Origin: Deltaproteobacteria bacterium
Lineage (GTDB): Bacteria > Desulfobacterota > Desulfuromonadia > Desulfuromonadales > BM103
DNA length: 6,519 nt
Direction: 5' to 3'
Assembly: GCA_006226895.1 (NCBI GenBank)
Contig: SBFN01000203.1
Coordinates: 1 to 6,519, forward strand
The notes beneath the pieces were generated by a model. The model saw only the letters and a list, made by a program, of their open reading frames with translations, did no database searches and was not told the DNA's origin. Position numbers and translations under genes: made by a program. Shown one piece after another: positions 6,095 through 6,519 of the stretch (the stretch's first letter is position 1; every line of letters begins with the position of its first letter).

Positions 6095-6519
6095 ATGTCT
6101 TACGGAAAATACTTTAATAAAGGGCAGAAAGTCTTCATCAAGCGGATTTTCACCGATGAAGAACAAGTTGCACTGGACACCATCACCGGCTACGCCATGT
6201 ACAGCAAACCGATGCAGCTTGACCTGGCCCTTCCCTACGGCTGTGATGCCGCAGACTCCTATCCTTTTGAACCGGGCATGCAGTTTGAGGTTCTGACCGA
6301 CCACATGGGCATGGGCATGCGACTTGTGGCCTCTTTTGTTGAGCGCATCAGCGCTCAGGATATCCGTCTACAGTTTGAGGGCAACCTGGAATTCATTTCC
6401 AGACGTATCTATCGTCGCGTGGACGTGAATGCCTGGGTAGGCATTCATAGGAATACTGGCAACCTGGCAGATATGCGTTTGCTTTGGGAAGAGAATCTCA
6501 AGAAAATCAAGGACGGGGT
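6095..6519 (+). CDS. PilZ-like, probable c-di-GMP-binding protein, partial
   Basis: The first 141 residues of a protein that continues beyond the right edge. The N-terminal part (about 1-98) is a beta-rich domain (KVFIKRIF, PMQLDLALPYG, QFEVLTDH, GMRLVASFVERI, DIRLQFEGNLEF), like the YcgR-N/PilZN-type domains that precede PilZ. Next comes SRRIYRRVDVNAWVGI (102-117), which has the RxxxR c-di-GMP signature (R103/R107 or R104/R108) at the start of a PilZ barrel. The second signature, (D/N)xSxxG, has not appeared by residue 141; a charged insertion, RLLWEENLKKIKD, intervenes. It would act as a cytoplasmic c-di-GMP effector of unknown output. The ATG at 6095 is the only good start. The nearest purine stretches, AGGA at 6069-6072 and AGGAT at 6076-6080, are rather far upstream. 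A gap of only 26 bases after the kinase-like gene suggests co-transcription. Confidence 0.72.
   Translation, partial: MSYGKYFNKGQKVFIKRIFTDEEQVALDTITGYAMYSKPMQLDLALPYGCDAADSYPFEPGMQFEVLTDHMGMGMRLVASFVERISAQDIRLQFEGNLEFISRRIYRRVDVNAWVGIHRNTGNLADMRLLWEENLKKIKDG

Overview
The window looks like a chromosomal segment from a Desulfuromonadales-type deltaproteobacterium (Geobacter/Desulfuromonas/Pelobacter relatives). This is inferred from the style of the genes (cysteine-rich nitronate monooxygenase-like protein, P-loop shikimate kinase-like protein, PilZ protein, PilT-type ATPase), moderate GC content, and a GACGCAAAGG-type intergenic repeat that I recall from such genomes. No database search was possible. 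There are no tRNA or rRNA genes, no CRISPR array and no transposase.

Layout. (1) 1-978, minus strand: a PilT-type pilus-retraction ATPase with an N-terminal MshEN-like domain. It runs off the left edge just after the Walker A motif, and an apparent one-base frameshift at about 759-770 divides its reading frame. (2) 979-1180: upstream region of that gene plus a strong intrinsic terminator for the next minus-strand gene. (3) 1181-2254, minus strand: a nitronate monooxygenase/2-nitropropane dioxygenase family flavoprotein. (4) 2255-2400: AT-rich divergent intergenic region. (5) 2401-4070, plus strand: a two-gene operon, sensor histidine kinase then OmpR/PhoB-type response regulator, with ATGA overlap. 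(6) 4071-4282: a nested inverted repeat element. (7) 4283-5275, plus strand: an NAD(P)H quinone oxidoreductase of the PIG3-like MDR family. (8) 5276-5543: noncoding, with a terminator-like hairpin and a second hairpin. (9) 5544-6068, plus strand: a shikimate kinase-like P-loop kinase. (10) 6095-6519, plus strand: a PilZ-like, probable c-di-GMP-binding protein cut by the right edge and probably co-transcribed with the kinase.

The genes do not form one obvious pathway. The kinase/regulator pair is a self-contained signalling unit of unknown stimulus. The two oxidoreductases are monocistronic or nearly so. A type IV pilus-type ATPase and a PilZ protein sit at opposite ends, both from surface-motility/c-di-GMP families, but nothing in the sequence links them. 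I see no clear novel multi-gene system. The most interesting items are the frameshifted MshEN-PilT hybrid, the nested inverted repeat, and key-site substitutions in the kinase-like and quinone-oxidoreductase-like proteins.
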